Origin: CAZAJS01 sp964485635
Lineage (GTDB): Bacteria; Pseudomonadota; Gammaproteobacteria; Francisellales; Francisellaceae
Assembly: GCA_964485635.1 (NCBI GenBank)
Contig: CAZAJS010000033.1
Span: 1-11,662 of the forward strand
DNA: 11,662 nt
Reading direction: 5' to 3'
A program made the translations under genes and the position numbers. Numbering within the stretch: position 1 is the first letter of the stretch; each line of letters begins with the position of its first letter. Positions 1-7,160 of the stretch are shown one piece after another. Under the pieces are notes generated by a model. That model saw only the letters and a list, made by a program, of their open reading frames with translations. It was not told the origin of the DNA and searched no databases.

Positions 1-2
1 AT

Positions 3-872
3 GCCTATGGAGATGGTAATCCAATTATGAATGTGGATCCGAGTGGGCATATGTCTTCGGTGGCAGCGGGATTTGCTATGTTCGGTGTAGCGCTATTTGA
101 TGTTGGTTTGTCGATTGGATTAACGATGTCCGGGGCTGGATACTTTTTTGGTAATGCAGAAGCGGTTACGGCTGGATCAGAGTTTGCAGATGCCTTAAGC
201 TATTTTGGATCAGGTAAAGATGTCAGTGCATCCCAATTTGGCTCTGATATTGGGATGGATCATTTAACCAGCTATACCGGATTAACCGTTGAACTTAGTG
301 GCGCGAATTTAGCACGTGCTGGGGTGAAATCGGCTTTATCTAAGGTTGGAGAAGGCTGGCGCACAGTATTAACACCCAAAGCGCAGCAATTAGGCTTTCT
401 TGCCTCTGAACTTGTACCCGCACCATTATACAGCAAACAATTTTATAAGGATCCGAAAAAATACTTTGATCACTATGGCCAACATTTACAAAATTATATG
501 ACAGGGATTATGGCGACTGAAGGTGTGATGAAACCCGGGATGAATAAAGCAATTGGCATTGAGGCTAAAGAAAGTCTTCAATATGATCATGCTTATAATT
601 TTGGTGGCCAAATGCCTTCCCCAAGCTTTACCAGTGAGTTAAAGAAACTCGGCAAACAAAATTTTGGCATTAGTAAAAGCATCCAAAACCGTAAAATGAC
701 GGCAGCTCGGATTGGCGTCTCTCGCGTCGCTTACACAGCAAGAACGATTGGGCAAAAAGCGCTTGGTTCTAATGGTGACTCACTGAATATCAGTGATACC
801 TCTGATACAACTCAAGCCACGACGGATGGCTTTTTAGCCTGGGGAACCATCGTGATGACATTTTTACAATAA
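3..872 (+). CDS. Rhs/YD-repeat family protein, C-terminal end only (5' truncated by window edge)
   Basis: The frame is open from the window edge, so the ATG at 27 is an internal Met and not a start. The visible product is 289 residues. Residues 2-16 read YGDGNPIMNVDPSGH, which matches the closing motif of the Rhs-associated core (YxYGxxNPI...DPSG); in this family a variable, often toxic, C-terminal tail follows that point. Here the tail (about residues 17-289) starts with a Gly/Ala-rich hydrophobic stretch (18-49) that could insert in or cross a membrane. A mixed soluble region follows, then a basic segment near 220-255 and a short hydrophobic C-terminus (GFLAWGTIVMTFLQ). I recognise no nuclease, deaminase, ADP-ribosyltransferase or protease motif. 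The gene ends in tandem TAA TAA stops. No immunity-sized gene follows, which fits a host-directed or self-delivered protein better than a classical interbacterial toxin. Family assignment is fairly safe; tail function is unknown. Confidence 0.75.
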   Translation, partial: AYGDGNPIMNVDPSGHMSSVAAGFAMFGVALFDVGLSIGLTMSGAGYFFGNAEAVTAGSEFADALSYFGSGKDVSASQFGSDIGMDHLTSYTGLTVELSGANLARAGVKSALSKVGEGWRTVLTPKAQQLGFLASELVPAPLYSKQFYKDPKKYFDHYGQHLQNYMTGIMATEGVMKPGMNKAIGIEAKESLQYDHAYNFGGQMPSPSFTSELKKLGKQNFGISKSIQNRKMTAARIGVSRVAYTARTIGQKALGSNGDSLNISDTSDTTQATTDGFLAWGTIVMTFLQ

Positions 873-883
873 TAATACATTCA

Positions 884-929
884 ATCATGGCGTAACTCAT
901 AGGGACGGCTAAGACCGTAACGCAATGAT
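884..929 (+). other. Imperfect inverted repeat / two-stem structured element after the Rhs gene
   Basis: The outer arms ATCAT-G-GCGT (884-893) and ACGC-A-ATGAT (920-929) pair over nine positions with one G/A mismatch. Inside lies a second small stem, ACGG (905-908) with CCGT (915-918), around a six-base loop. No T-tract follows, so it is not a normal intrinsic terminator. It could be an RNA 3'-end structure for the Rhs transcript, a small dispersed repeat or a protein-binding site. Only the pairing is directly visible. Confidence 0.35.
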
Positions 930-978
930 CATTATTATATAACTTCAGGTAAATGTGTCGGTTGTTTGAATATTTGTA

Positions 979-1007
979 TTGCACTTATTTAGATCACATG
1001 GTTTAAT
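979..1007 (+). promoter_or_regulatory. Candidate sigma-70 promoter of the efflux operon
   Basis: TTGCAC (979-984), a 17-bp spacer, then TTTAAT (1002-1007). The -10 matches the consensus at five of six positions, while the -35 keeps only TTG. Transcription would start near 1013-1015, giving a leader of about 65 nt before the GTG start at 1078. This is the best-spaced candidate in the 205-bp gap, but it rests on sequence resemblance only. Confidence 0.4.
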
Positions 1008-1023
1008 AAATGCCTGATACAAC

Positions 1024-1041
1024 CAAGCATTGATTTGCTTG
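1024..1041. promoter_or_regulatory. Operator-like inverted repeat just downstream of the predicted promoter
   Basis: CAAGCA-TTGATT-TGCTTG is a perfect 6-bp inverted repeat with a 6-bp centre. It is flanked by direct GATAC repeats (within 1015-1020 and starting at 1041). At roughly +10 to +27 from the predicted transcription start it is placed where a repressor could block initiation or elongation. Efflux operons are commonly controlled by TetR-, MarR- or LysR-type regulators, but none is encoded in this window. It could also fold as a small leader hairpin. Confidence 0.35.
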
Positions 1042-1067
1042 ATACGTCTGTAAATTTTTCTGATTTC

Positions 1068-1073
1068 AAGGTG
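1068..1073 (+). promoter_or_regulatory. Ribosome binding site that sets a GTG start
   Basis: AAGGTG lies 4 nt before the GTG at 1078. An in-frame TAA at 1051 limits upstream extension. The next in-frame GTG (1099) would still leave a lipoprotein signal but has no comparable Shine-Dalgarno sequence, so 1078 is preferred. Confidence 0.55.
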
Positions 1074-1077
1074 TCTT

Positions 1078-2603
1078 GTGCAACAAACAACAAATTTAGT
1101 GCGTTATTTGATCATAGGGCTATTGTGGCTGCTAACAGGCTGTTCTATGGCACCAACCTACCAACAACCAACACCTGATATCCCCGAGACTTGGCCCCGT
1201 GGTCAAGGNNNNNNNNNNNNNNNNNNNNNNNNNNNNNNNNNNNNNNNNNNNNNNNNNNNNNNNNNNNNNNNNNNNNNNNNNNNNNNNNNNNNNNNNNNNN
1301 NNNNNNNNCAACCTACCAACAACCAACACCTGATATCCCCGAGACTTGGCCCCGTGGTCAAGGGCAATTAACGCATGAGCCTACTGACTGGTCTAACGTG
1401 GCTTGGTGGCAACAATATCATGATCCAACTTTAAATGATTTAATCCAACAATCCTTAAATCACAATAACGAGCTTAAAGCCAGTTTAATGAAAATTAATG
1501 CCTCAAAAGCACAATTAGAAAGGATTCAATTAGGTTGGCTGCCTAGTTTTCAACTCAGCGCTGGGGTTGCCAAACAATCTTTTTTAGGCATCATGCCCCA
1601 ATACTTATTAAATATCTCTCAACAAGTCGACAATCAACGTTATCAGTACTTAGATGTTCAACAAAAGCAAGCTATTGCTAATGCCGTGCGCGTTAGTTTA
1701 ATCGGACAAGTCGCTCAAGCCTATTTTACCTTACTCGCAGAAAAAGACATGGCCAGTACTTATGAGCAGTTGATTGAGACTATTGATCATCAAATGGATT
1801 TAATGCAAAAACAACAACAATTAGGCTTGATTGCTCCTGAAAAACAACAACCTTTGAAAGTCAAACATAATCAGTTACAAGCTAAGCAACAAATCATTCA
1901 ACATAATATTATTAAAGCCAGTAATGCACTTTATGCCTTACTTGGACAGCCACCAGGCCACATTATTGGCCGACAGAACTTAACCAAACTCAAAACCACG
2001 ACCGTCGATGCTAATACTATGCCAGCAACCATTTTAGAAAATCGACCCGATGTGCAAATTGCTGAATTATCCATTCAAAAAGCCAATCAAGCCATTGGGA
2101 TTGCTCGGAGTCATTGGTTTCCAACGATCAGTCTTCAAGCCTTTATTGGTCGCCAAGCTGGCAATGATCAAATCGTTCCACTATCCGATCGGACCATTGC
2201 CCTAGAACAAGCCATGATTCAAATGGATTTTGATCCAAGCACCATTGGCTTAGTCAAATCGGCGCAATCAAATTATCAGGTAGCCTATTTTCAATATTTT
2301 CAAACCGTTTATGAGGCATTAAAACAAGTTGATACCGCCTTTTCTGCCAATCAACGTTATACCAATGCTTATCAACAAACCCAACAAGCCTATGACACCG
2401 TAGGTCACACCACCTCATTGAAACAAAATGCCTATGAGCTTGGCTTAAGCTCGAAACTTTCAGTGTTGCAACAACAAACCACACAAGCTGAACACAAAAT
2501 CCAAGTCATTCAAGCAAAATTAAAACAATTATTAACCACTGTCGCGCTTTATCAAGCATTAGGTGGTGGCTATAATACAACCGATGATTCATTGGAACAA
2601 TGA
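1078..2603 (+). CDS. NodT-family outer-membrane efflux lipoprotein (TolC-like channel), interrupted by an assembly gap
   Basis: Outer-membrane channel of a tripartite pump; it would form the trimeric exit duct joined to the downstream adaptor. After dropping 1209-1363 (100 N plus one duplicated 55-bp copy) the frame is continuous: 456 residues, normal for NodT-type proteins. It starts with a lipoprotein signal ending LLTGC, with the lipidated Cys at 22. Next comes the family's typical mature start (SMAPTYQQP...PETW), then WWQQYHDPTLNDLI, an RPDVQIAE motif followed by IGIAR..WFPTISL, long helices with ALKQVDTAF, and a C-terminal YQALGGGY. Two OEP repeats are therefore present. The start is GTG. 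Its stop overlaps the adaptor's upstream ATG as ATGA. As deposited, the scar shifts the frame (155 bp is not a multiple of three), so automatic annotation would report a broken or N-containing gene. I regard the gene as intact. The exported substrate is unknown. Confidence 0.88.
1154..1208 (+). repeat. Left copy of a 55-bp exact duplication bordering the N gap
   Basis: This stretch is identical, base for base, to 1309-1363. It encodes the TYQQPTPDIPETWPRGQ segment of the channel lipoprotein. It is best explained as the overlapping end of a contig and not as a true repeat. Confidence 0.9.
1209..1308. other. Assembly gap: exactly 100 N
   Basis: One hundred N is a common placeholder for a gap of unknown size between scaffolded contigs. 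The two contig ends share the same 55 bp, so the gap probably has negative length (an unmerged overlap) and hides no sequence. Confidence 0.95.
1309..1363 (+). repeat. Right copy of the 55-bp exact duplication bordering the N gap
   Basis: Identical to 1154-1208. Collapsing the two copies restores reading frame across the channel gene. The coding sequence continues from 1364 as GQLTHEPTDW. Confidence 0.9.
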
Positions 2604-3616
2604 ACGAAGCAAAGGATTCAAACATGCAATGGAAACGTTGGAAACAATCAGTCACTTTTACGAATGTTGTCCTAGTCATTGGCTTATTCGGATTAGTCGC
2701 TTATGCCTTTTCTTTTTTATTCCCTATTACCAATGATGCCTTTGTTGTAGGCAATGTCCGCCCCGTTGCGGCACAGGTTGATGGATTTGTCACCGATGTT
2801 TATGTCAAAAATGGTCAGACAGTCTCTCAAGGCCAACGACTGTTTTCAGTGGCCAAGCCCCCCTACTTATACCAATCACATCAAAAAGCCAGCCAATTAA
2901 AACAAGCCGAATCTGAACTAAAACGCTTACAATCGGAACTTCAAAAAGATCAATCAACAGCAGAAAGCTTAAAATTCCAATGGCAAAAAAATCAATACAA
3001 CGCCGTTCAATTCCAAAAAGGACAACATCAAGGGGTCACCTCAAGTCAAAAGGCACAAGATGCGTTTCAAGATGCTCAAACCACTTGGGCTGAGTATCAA
3101 GCCGCAATACATCATATTGCCATGACACAACAAGCCATTCATGCCCAAAAGCACCAAATTGAGGCGCTTAAAGCAGACTATCAAAAGGCTTTATATGATT
3201 TACAACAAACAACCGTTTATGCAGATAATGATGGTGTGGTCCAAAATTGCTTTTTATCTGCCGGAACACCGGTTATTAAAAATAAACCTTTATTTGCGAT
3301 TGTCCCAAAACGGCCTGTTTTGATTCAAGCTAACTTTAGAGAAACAGACTTACGTTTAATACAAGCCGGCGATAACGTGCTGATTTTTCCTCGCATGTAT
3401 CTTTTCACTAAAGTGTTCCATGGTCGGGTTGTGTCAAACTATTGGTCGGCGAACCGACAAATGACAAGCCCAAATAACCAGTTACAACAAGTCTCGAGTG
3501 AACATCAATGGTTACAACCACCACAACGCCTGCCCGTTCAAATTAAAGTCACCGATCCGGATGATGATTATCCGTTGCCTATCGGAGCCAGCGCTTATGT
3601 CTATATTCAACCTTAA
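2600..3616 (+). CDS. HlyD-type periplasmic adaptor (membrane fusion protein) of the efflux pump, EmrA/AaeA-like
   Basis: Inner-membrane-anchored adaptor bridging the FUSC transporter and the outer-membrane channel. Of 338 residues, about 23-42 form one transmembrane anchor. The first half of the lipoyl-like domain is at 53-84 (VRPVAAQVDGFVTDVYVKNGQTVSQGQ). A Gln-rich alpha-helical hairpin likely to be coiled coil runs about 90-200, the second lipoyl half is at 204-236, and the beta-barrel begins near 240 (VLIQANFRETDLRLIQAGD). The length suits AaeA/EmrA proteins. Two starts compete: ATG 2600, which overlaps the previous stop as ATGA but has a poorly spaced GGAA, and ATG 2624 (Met9), which follows AAAGGA by 7 nt. 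The second is the better translational start and leaves the same domains. The 3' end overlaps the next gene by 20 bp. Confidence 0.88.
   Translation: MNEAKDSNMQWKRWKQSVTFTNVVLVIGLFGLVAYAFSFLFPITNDAFVVGNVRPVAAQVDGFVTDVYVKNGQTVSQGQRLFSVAKPPYLYQSHQKASQLKQAESELKRLQSELQKDQSTAESLKFQWQKNQYNAVQFQKGQHQGVTSSQKAQDAFQDAQTTWAEYQAAIHHIAMTQQAIHAQKHQIEALKADYQKALYDLQQTTVYADNDGVVQNCFLSAGTPVIKNKPLFAIVPKRPVLIQANFRETDLRLIQAGDNVLIFPRMYLFTKVFHGRVVSNYWSANRQMTSPNNQLQQVSSEHQWLQPPQRLPVQIKVTDPDDDYPLPIGASAYVYIQP
2611..2616 (+). promoter_or_regulatory. Ribosome binding site favouring the adaptor start at 2624
   Basis: AAAGGA lies 7 nt before ATG 2624, within the sequence usually annotated as the adaptor's first codons. 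It suggests translation begins at Met9, giving a 330-residue protein. Confidence 0.5.
3584..3587 (+). promoter_or_regulatory. Ribosome binding site that sets the start of the first FUSC gene
   Basis: GGAG sits 9 nt before ATG 3597, inside the 3' end of the adaptor gene. It supports 3597 over the far-upstream start at 3498, which would force a 119-bp overlap and add an unconvincing non-membrane N-terminus. Confidence 0.6.
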
Positions 3617-4532
3617 CCAGTGGCTCAATCGCTTTGATCCGTTTTATTTAAAACGATTGATTTTTAGAAAGGGTCTTTTCATTGGCATTTTATTAGTTGG
3701 TTTTTATGCGTGGTTGTCGCCAACCCAATTAGGCGTTTATTTTTTAGGGCCTCATATTTTAATGAGTTTATATAATAATCTGCATTTTAATACCTGGGAA
3801 AAAAAATATCGGGCTTTGTGGCGCGCTTATCTGATTTTTATTGGCTTGGTCATGATGTTTTTCTTTTTAGCCATTCATCCTTGGATTTTAATATTCATTG
3901 GACCACTTGTTTTTGCGCTTTTGCTTTATTGGGCCGTGACTCAAGCACCAAGTTTTAAACCGTATATCCCGTTGATTTTTATGATGGCCAGCATTGTTAT
4001 GTTATCCACCCCGTTAGGAACCATGACCGGTATGCTCGGGTTATTGGAAAGTATTGGTCTGGCGATTTTTGTCCATTTTTTAGCTTATCTACTTCAAGAT
4101 AATTTATATGGCCATGTCTGGGCTCATAGTATCCAAACAGCACTGACAGGCATCACACAACAATTAGCAACATCTTTAGGAGTCAAGTCAAAGTCCGATC
4201 AGGCACAACAGCAAACAGAACAAGCCTTTAGCATATTGCTGTCTATTAAACGTTTATTACCCAAACAACATCGATTGATCCAGATGCGCATAATGATCTG
4301 TTTAAGTCGCTTGAATATGGTGATGATCTATTTAAGCGTTGATGCGTTTGATACGCCTTTTTGGCGAGAATTTTATACCTGTTTAGTTGATTTTAATCAA
4401 CAGGTTCAAAAAGGTCAGACCTATTTTTTAAAACATGATTTATTACCCACGACAAATTCACAACAAAGGTTAGGACATCATTTCTTAACACGAACCATTA
4501 AACTTTGGAATCGCTTATGTTTCGCACAGTAA
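3597..4532 (+). CDS. Half-size FUSC-like membrane protein, N-terminal-half equivalent of an AaeB-type exporter
   Basis: Predicted inner-membrane component of the pump, 311 residues from ATG 3597. About six hydrophobic segments (roughly 24-40, 44-59, 76-92, 96-115, 122-137 and 148-167) are followed by a soluble helical region (170-311). This is one half of the layout of AaeB/FUSC proteins, which usually carry two such halves in one chain of about 650 residues. The sequence is divergent and lacks a crisp FUSC signature, so the call leans on topology plus the neighbours: an AaeA-like adaptor immediately upstream (20-bp overlap) and a clearer FUSC half immediately downstream (16-bp overlap). The overlaps imply translational coupling and a fixed ratio of subunits. 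It probably pairs with the next protein. Substrate unknown; aromatic acids are the AaeB precedent only. Confidence 0.7.
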   Translation: MSIFNLNQWLNRFDPFYLKRLIFRKGLFIGILLVGFYAWLSPTQLGVYFLGPHILMSLYNNLHFNTWEKKYRALWRAYLIFIGLVMMFFFLAIHPWILIFIGPLVFALLLYWAVTQAPSFKPYIPLIFMMASIVMLSTPLGTMTGMLGLLESIGLAIFVHFLAYLLQDNLYGHVWAHSIQTALTGITQQLATSLGVKSKSDQAQQQTEQAFSILLSIKRLLPKQHRLIQMRIMICLSRLNMVMIYLSVDAFDTPFWREFYTCLVDFNQQVQKGQTYFLKHDLLPTTNSQQRLGHHFLTRTIKLWNRLCFAQ

Positions 4533-5377
4533 GATATCCACTTGAAACCATGCGTATTGTGCATTTAACCATGAGTTTTGCCATTGCTTTAGCCATTTTC
4601 CTATGGAGTAGTATGCAAGATAAATGGTGGCTTGTTGTCACCGTATTAATGCTTTTATCGGCCTATCATCCCGGTCTGTTAATTCGAAAATCTTTGCAGC
4701 GTATGAAAGGATCCATCAATGGTGTCATTGTGGCATGGCTATTGTTTATCTTACTACAATTGAATAATAATTGGGCTCCTTTAATTTTTATTATCATTAT
4801 TGCCATCACCTTTACAAGCCCGCATTATGATGTTTGGGTATTTTATCTGACCATTTATACGCTGATGGTGGTGGCTTTAGGCCAACCCAGTGTGTCAACC
4901 AGTCTGGATGAAGCCATGGCATTACGTTTGTTTTTCACAGGATTAGGCATTAGTATCTGCCTCATTGTTGATTGGATTTTATTCCCACGTTTGCATTATG
5001 CGCAAAAACACTATGCTTTATTGCAACGTGAGATTTGTCTTAAAATGCATCGTTTAGCCCGCAGCGGTTTTAAAACAACAAACAGTGTGATCCATCCGCT
5101 TAAAACCCAACAAGAACAAATGACGCATCATTTTAATTTAATTAATCAAACACACTTATCGATTTATCATGATTTAAATTTAAATAAACAAGTTAAATAC
5201 AGGGCTAAGCGCTTTTCTTATTACGCTAAACAAATGAAAAAAGAAATCATTGCCATCTATTATTGCACTCAGTTAGCACGTGACTTAGAACAAGCTCAAC
5301 TCCATTGGCAAAGTTTTTGTTATTGGCATGATAAAGCCAAAAAAAGTTGTATTGCTTTTCCATCCAAGCATCAGTAA
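4517..5377 (+). CDS. Half-size FUSC family membrane protein, C-terminal-half equivalent of an AaeB-type exporter
   Basis: Second inner-membrane subunit, 286 residues from ATG 4517. It has about six hydrophobic segments between residues 12 and 156, then a charged, helical cytoplasmic region (160-286). HPGLLIRKSLQRMKGSINGV (51-70) fits the FUSC pattern R-x4-R-x2-G-x3-G after the second or third helix, and VDWILFP (151-157) resembles the usual end of the membrane domain. A TTG four codons upstream (4505) is in frame, but TTGGAA there makes a better Shine-Dalgarno for the ATG, with 7 nt spacing. An in-frame TAA at 4499 rules out direct read-in from the previous gene. With the upstream protein it totals about 597 residues, close to one AaeB. 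It is the last gene of the operon; only 57 bp separate it from the converging permease gene. Confidence 0.78.
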   Translation: MFRTVRYPLETMRIVHLTMSFAIALAIFLWSSMQDKWWLVVTVLMLLSAYHPGLLIRKSLQRMKGSINGVIVAWLLFILLQLNNNWAPLIFIIIIAITFTSPHYDVWVFYLTIYTLMVVALGQPSVSTSLDEAMALRLFFTGLGISICLIVDWILFPRLHYAQKHYALLQREICLKMHRLARSGFKTTNSVIHPLKTQQEQMTHHFNLINQTHLSIYHDLNLNKQVKYRAKRFSYYAKQMKKEIIAIYYCTQLARDLEQAQLHWQSFCYWHDKAKKSCIAFPSKHQ

Positions 5378-5434
5378 GCCAGATGTTATTATCCTAACTT
5401 TCCACGATTATCTGTGTTGATGGTCTGACTGATA

Positions 5435-7063
5435 TCAATTAGTCGACTTTTCAAACAAGGCATGATCGAGGTTTTGTTGCATTGTTTGTGCCGGTAAACT
5501 TTGTCGTGTAGCAAAAAAGCAAACTACCACACACAACACAAACAATATTTCCATGCCGCCATAAACACCAAAAACGTGGGCAGAGCCTTGACCATAAGGA
5601 CCTAAATACGACACGACTAAAATCACCGCTAAATATCCCCACAACCAAAACGATTGCTTAATATGCCATTGGATTATGTTAGTTGAATGTCGTGCTTTTA
5701 TTTTTTGATAAATCCCTAAAATAATGATACTTAGGCCAATGGCAACAGCCGCTTTCCAAATAATATCCCAACCTGTCCAATACAACATTAATGTACTAGC
5801 AAACATGGCTAACAACGAGATAAAGTAGCCCCATTTCAGTCGAAACGGTCGTGATTGATCAGGACAACGTTTTCTTAATGCTAACAAAGAGATCGGCCCC
5901 ATCACATAGGTTAAATTCAACAACGAGGTCAAAAACATGGCCATGGAATGCCATCCTGGCAACGGCATAAACATCAGTAACCCCACAAAAAAGTTCACCA
6001 TAATACAAATATAAGGATTTCCTGTCGGAGTTAATTTCTGGAAAAATTCAGGTAAATAGCCATTTTTACTCATCGCATAAATCGAACGTGTTGCACTACT
6101 AAAATACATTAATCCGGCTGCTAATGGACCGATAATCGCACCGGTATAAATCACAACCGTTAACCAATGTAATTTTAAAGTCGCGGCAATATTTGCAAAA
6201 GGGCCAAGATCAGCAGAAACCGCATTGCCCATTGTGATATCTTGCCAATTATTATCATGAACAAAAGGCGCGGCCGTTTTGATATAAGCAACCTGCAAGC
6301 ATAAATAAATACATAAAGTTAAAACAATCGAGCCGATAATGGCAATCGGAATGGCACGTTTAGGATTTTTCGTTTCTCCAGCTAATTCGGCCGCTAATTT
6401 AAACCCTGTATAAGAAAAAGCAATCCCCCCGACTGAAATCGCCGATAGAATTCCATTGATACCATAGGGGGCAAATGCCATATCTTGATGATTTGATTCA
6501 ACTAATGCGTGTGTCACGGGACTTTGTGCCATATAGGCTACGTATAAAATAACACCACTGACCACTACAGGAATCACCATTTTAAAAATGGTGATAATAC
6601 TATTAGCTCGAATTAACCATCGAATGGAATAAGCATTAATACCACTAATGATTAATAATAAAAAAGTCGCCCAAAAAATCCCAATCGGCGTTAAACCATG
6701 AGTCTGATGGTAAATTAATGTTGGAAAATAAAACGCAAAATATTGAATGACAGCTTGTACTTCAGTCGGAGCAAATGTTAAATAGGATAACCAAATAATC
6801 CAAGCAAATACAAAACTAATCAATCGACCATGCGTAATTTGTGGAATGCGTGTGCTTGAGCCAACAACTGGAATCATGGTGCATATTTCTGCAAATACAA
6901 AGGCAATAATAATCATTAAAATCGTGCCAATAATCCAAGAAATAATCGAAGCTGGTCCTGCAAAACTGGCGGTATCTTTTGCAGCAAATAACCATCCTGA
7001 TCCTAAAATTGAACTGACGGCTGCAAATAACAGACCACCAGTTGAAATATTGCGTTTATTCAT
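5435..7063 (-). CDS. APC-superfamily amino acid permease (secondary transporter)
   Basis: Inner-membrane amino-acid transporter, 542 residues with about 12-14 hydrophobic segments. Family marks: a TM1 unwinding motif ILGSGWLFAA (19-28), comparable to the GxG substrate-binding loop of APC proteins; FSYTGFKLAAELAGETKNPK (216-235), the conserved TM6 and following loop with E-x-K-x-P; and SATRSIYAMSKNGYLPEFF (323-341) before TM9. The length and GSGW motif resemble the Bacillus YveA-type aspartate permeases, but substrate cannot be read from sequence with confidence; aspartate, glutamate or another amino acid are all possible. It lies 150 bp downstream of fumC in the same direction, with a hairpin and its own promoter candidate between. 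It converges on the efflux operon. The start codon has only a weak Shine-Dalgarno (AAGTGG). Confidence 0.85.
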   Translation of the reverse strand: MNKRNISTGGLLFAAVSSILGSGWLFAAKDTASFAGPASIISWIIGTILMIIIAFVFAEICTMIPVVGSSTRIPQITHGRLISFVFAWIIWLSYLTFAPTEVQAVIQYFAFYFPTLIYHQTHGLTPIGIFWATFLLLIISGINAYSIRWLIRANSIITIFKMVIPVVVSGVILYVAYMAQSPVTHALVESNHQDMAFAPYGINGILSAISVGGIAFSYTGFKLAAELAGETKNPKRAIPIAIIGSIVLTLCIYLCLQVAYIKTAAPFVHDNNWQDITMGNAVSADLGPFANIAATLKLHWLTVVIYTGAIIGPLAAGLMYFSSATRSIYAMSKNGYLPEFFQKLTPTGNPYICIMVNFFVGLLMFMPLPGWHSMAMFLTSLLNLTYVMGPISLLALRKRCPDQSRPFRLKWGYFISLLAMFASTLMLYWTGWDIIWKAAVAIGLSIIILGIYQKIKARHSTNIIQWHIKQSFWLWGYLAVILVVSYLGPYGQGSAHVFGVYGGMEILFVLCVVVCFFATRQSLPAQTMQQNLDHALFEKSTN

Positions 7064-7097
7064 AAACCACTTTAAATAATTGCATTAAGTAGTTTAT

Positions 7098-7126
7098 AAA
7101 ATACAGATTAAAAGAAATAAATACAA
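7098..7126 (-). promoter_or_regulatory. Candidate promoter for the amino acid permease
   Basis: Reading the minus strand, TTGTAT (7126-7121), 17 bp, then TATTTT (7103-7098), giving a leader of about 30 nt to the start at 7063. Hexamer matches are modest (three and four of six). It is supported mainly by the ideal spacing and the AT-rich setting. Confidence 0.3.
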
Positions 7127-7160
7127 GAATGATGGCTAATTTTAGCCCTTAGGTTGAATG

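Noticed and set aside
27..872. The first gene as a complete 281-residue protein starting at ATG 27
   Set aside because: The frame is open to the window edge and the codons before 27 encode AYGDGNPI, part of the Rhs core-closing motif, so this is the 3' end of a longer gene.
790..984. Minus-strand 64-residue ORF considered as an immunity gene for the Rhs tail
   Set aside because: About 40% lies antisense to the Rhs coding sequence, there is no Shine-Dalgarno sequence, composition is unconvincing, and it covers the nested inverted repeat.
1154..1363. The 55-bp repeats as target-site duplications or ends of an inserted mobile element
   Set aside because: Insertion elements make duplications of a few bp, not 55, and the N run is exactly 100. 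The collapsed sequence gives a perfect gene.
3498..3596. Upstream extension of the first FUSC-like gene to a start at 3498
   Set aside because: It would overlap the adaptor by 119 bp and add a non-conserved-looking polar N-terminus; ATG 3597 has GGAG at good spacing.
4505..4532. Frameshift or programmed -1 slippage joining the two FUSC halves
   Set aside because: Each half has its own Shine-Dalgarno and start, the break is at a domain boundary, and I see no slippery heptamer in the 30-bp window between the TAA at 4499 and the upstream stop.
5427..5444. Hairpin GACTGAT-ATCA-ATTAGTC between the converging efflux and permease genes as a terminator
   Set aside because: The 7-bp stem includes a wobble pair, overlaps the permease stop codon, and has only a four-base T run on one side. 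Too weak to call.
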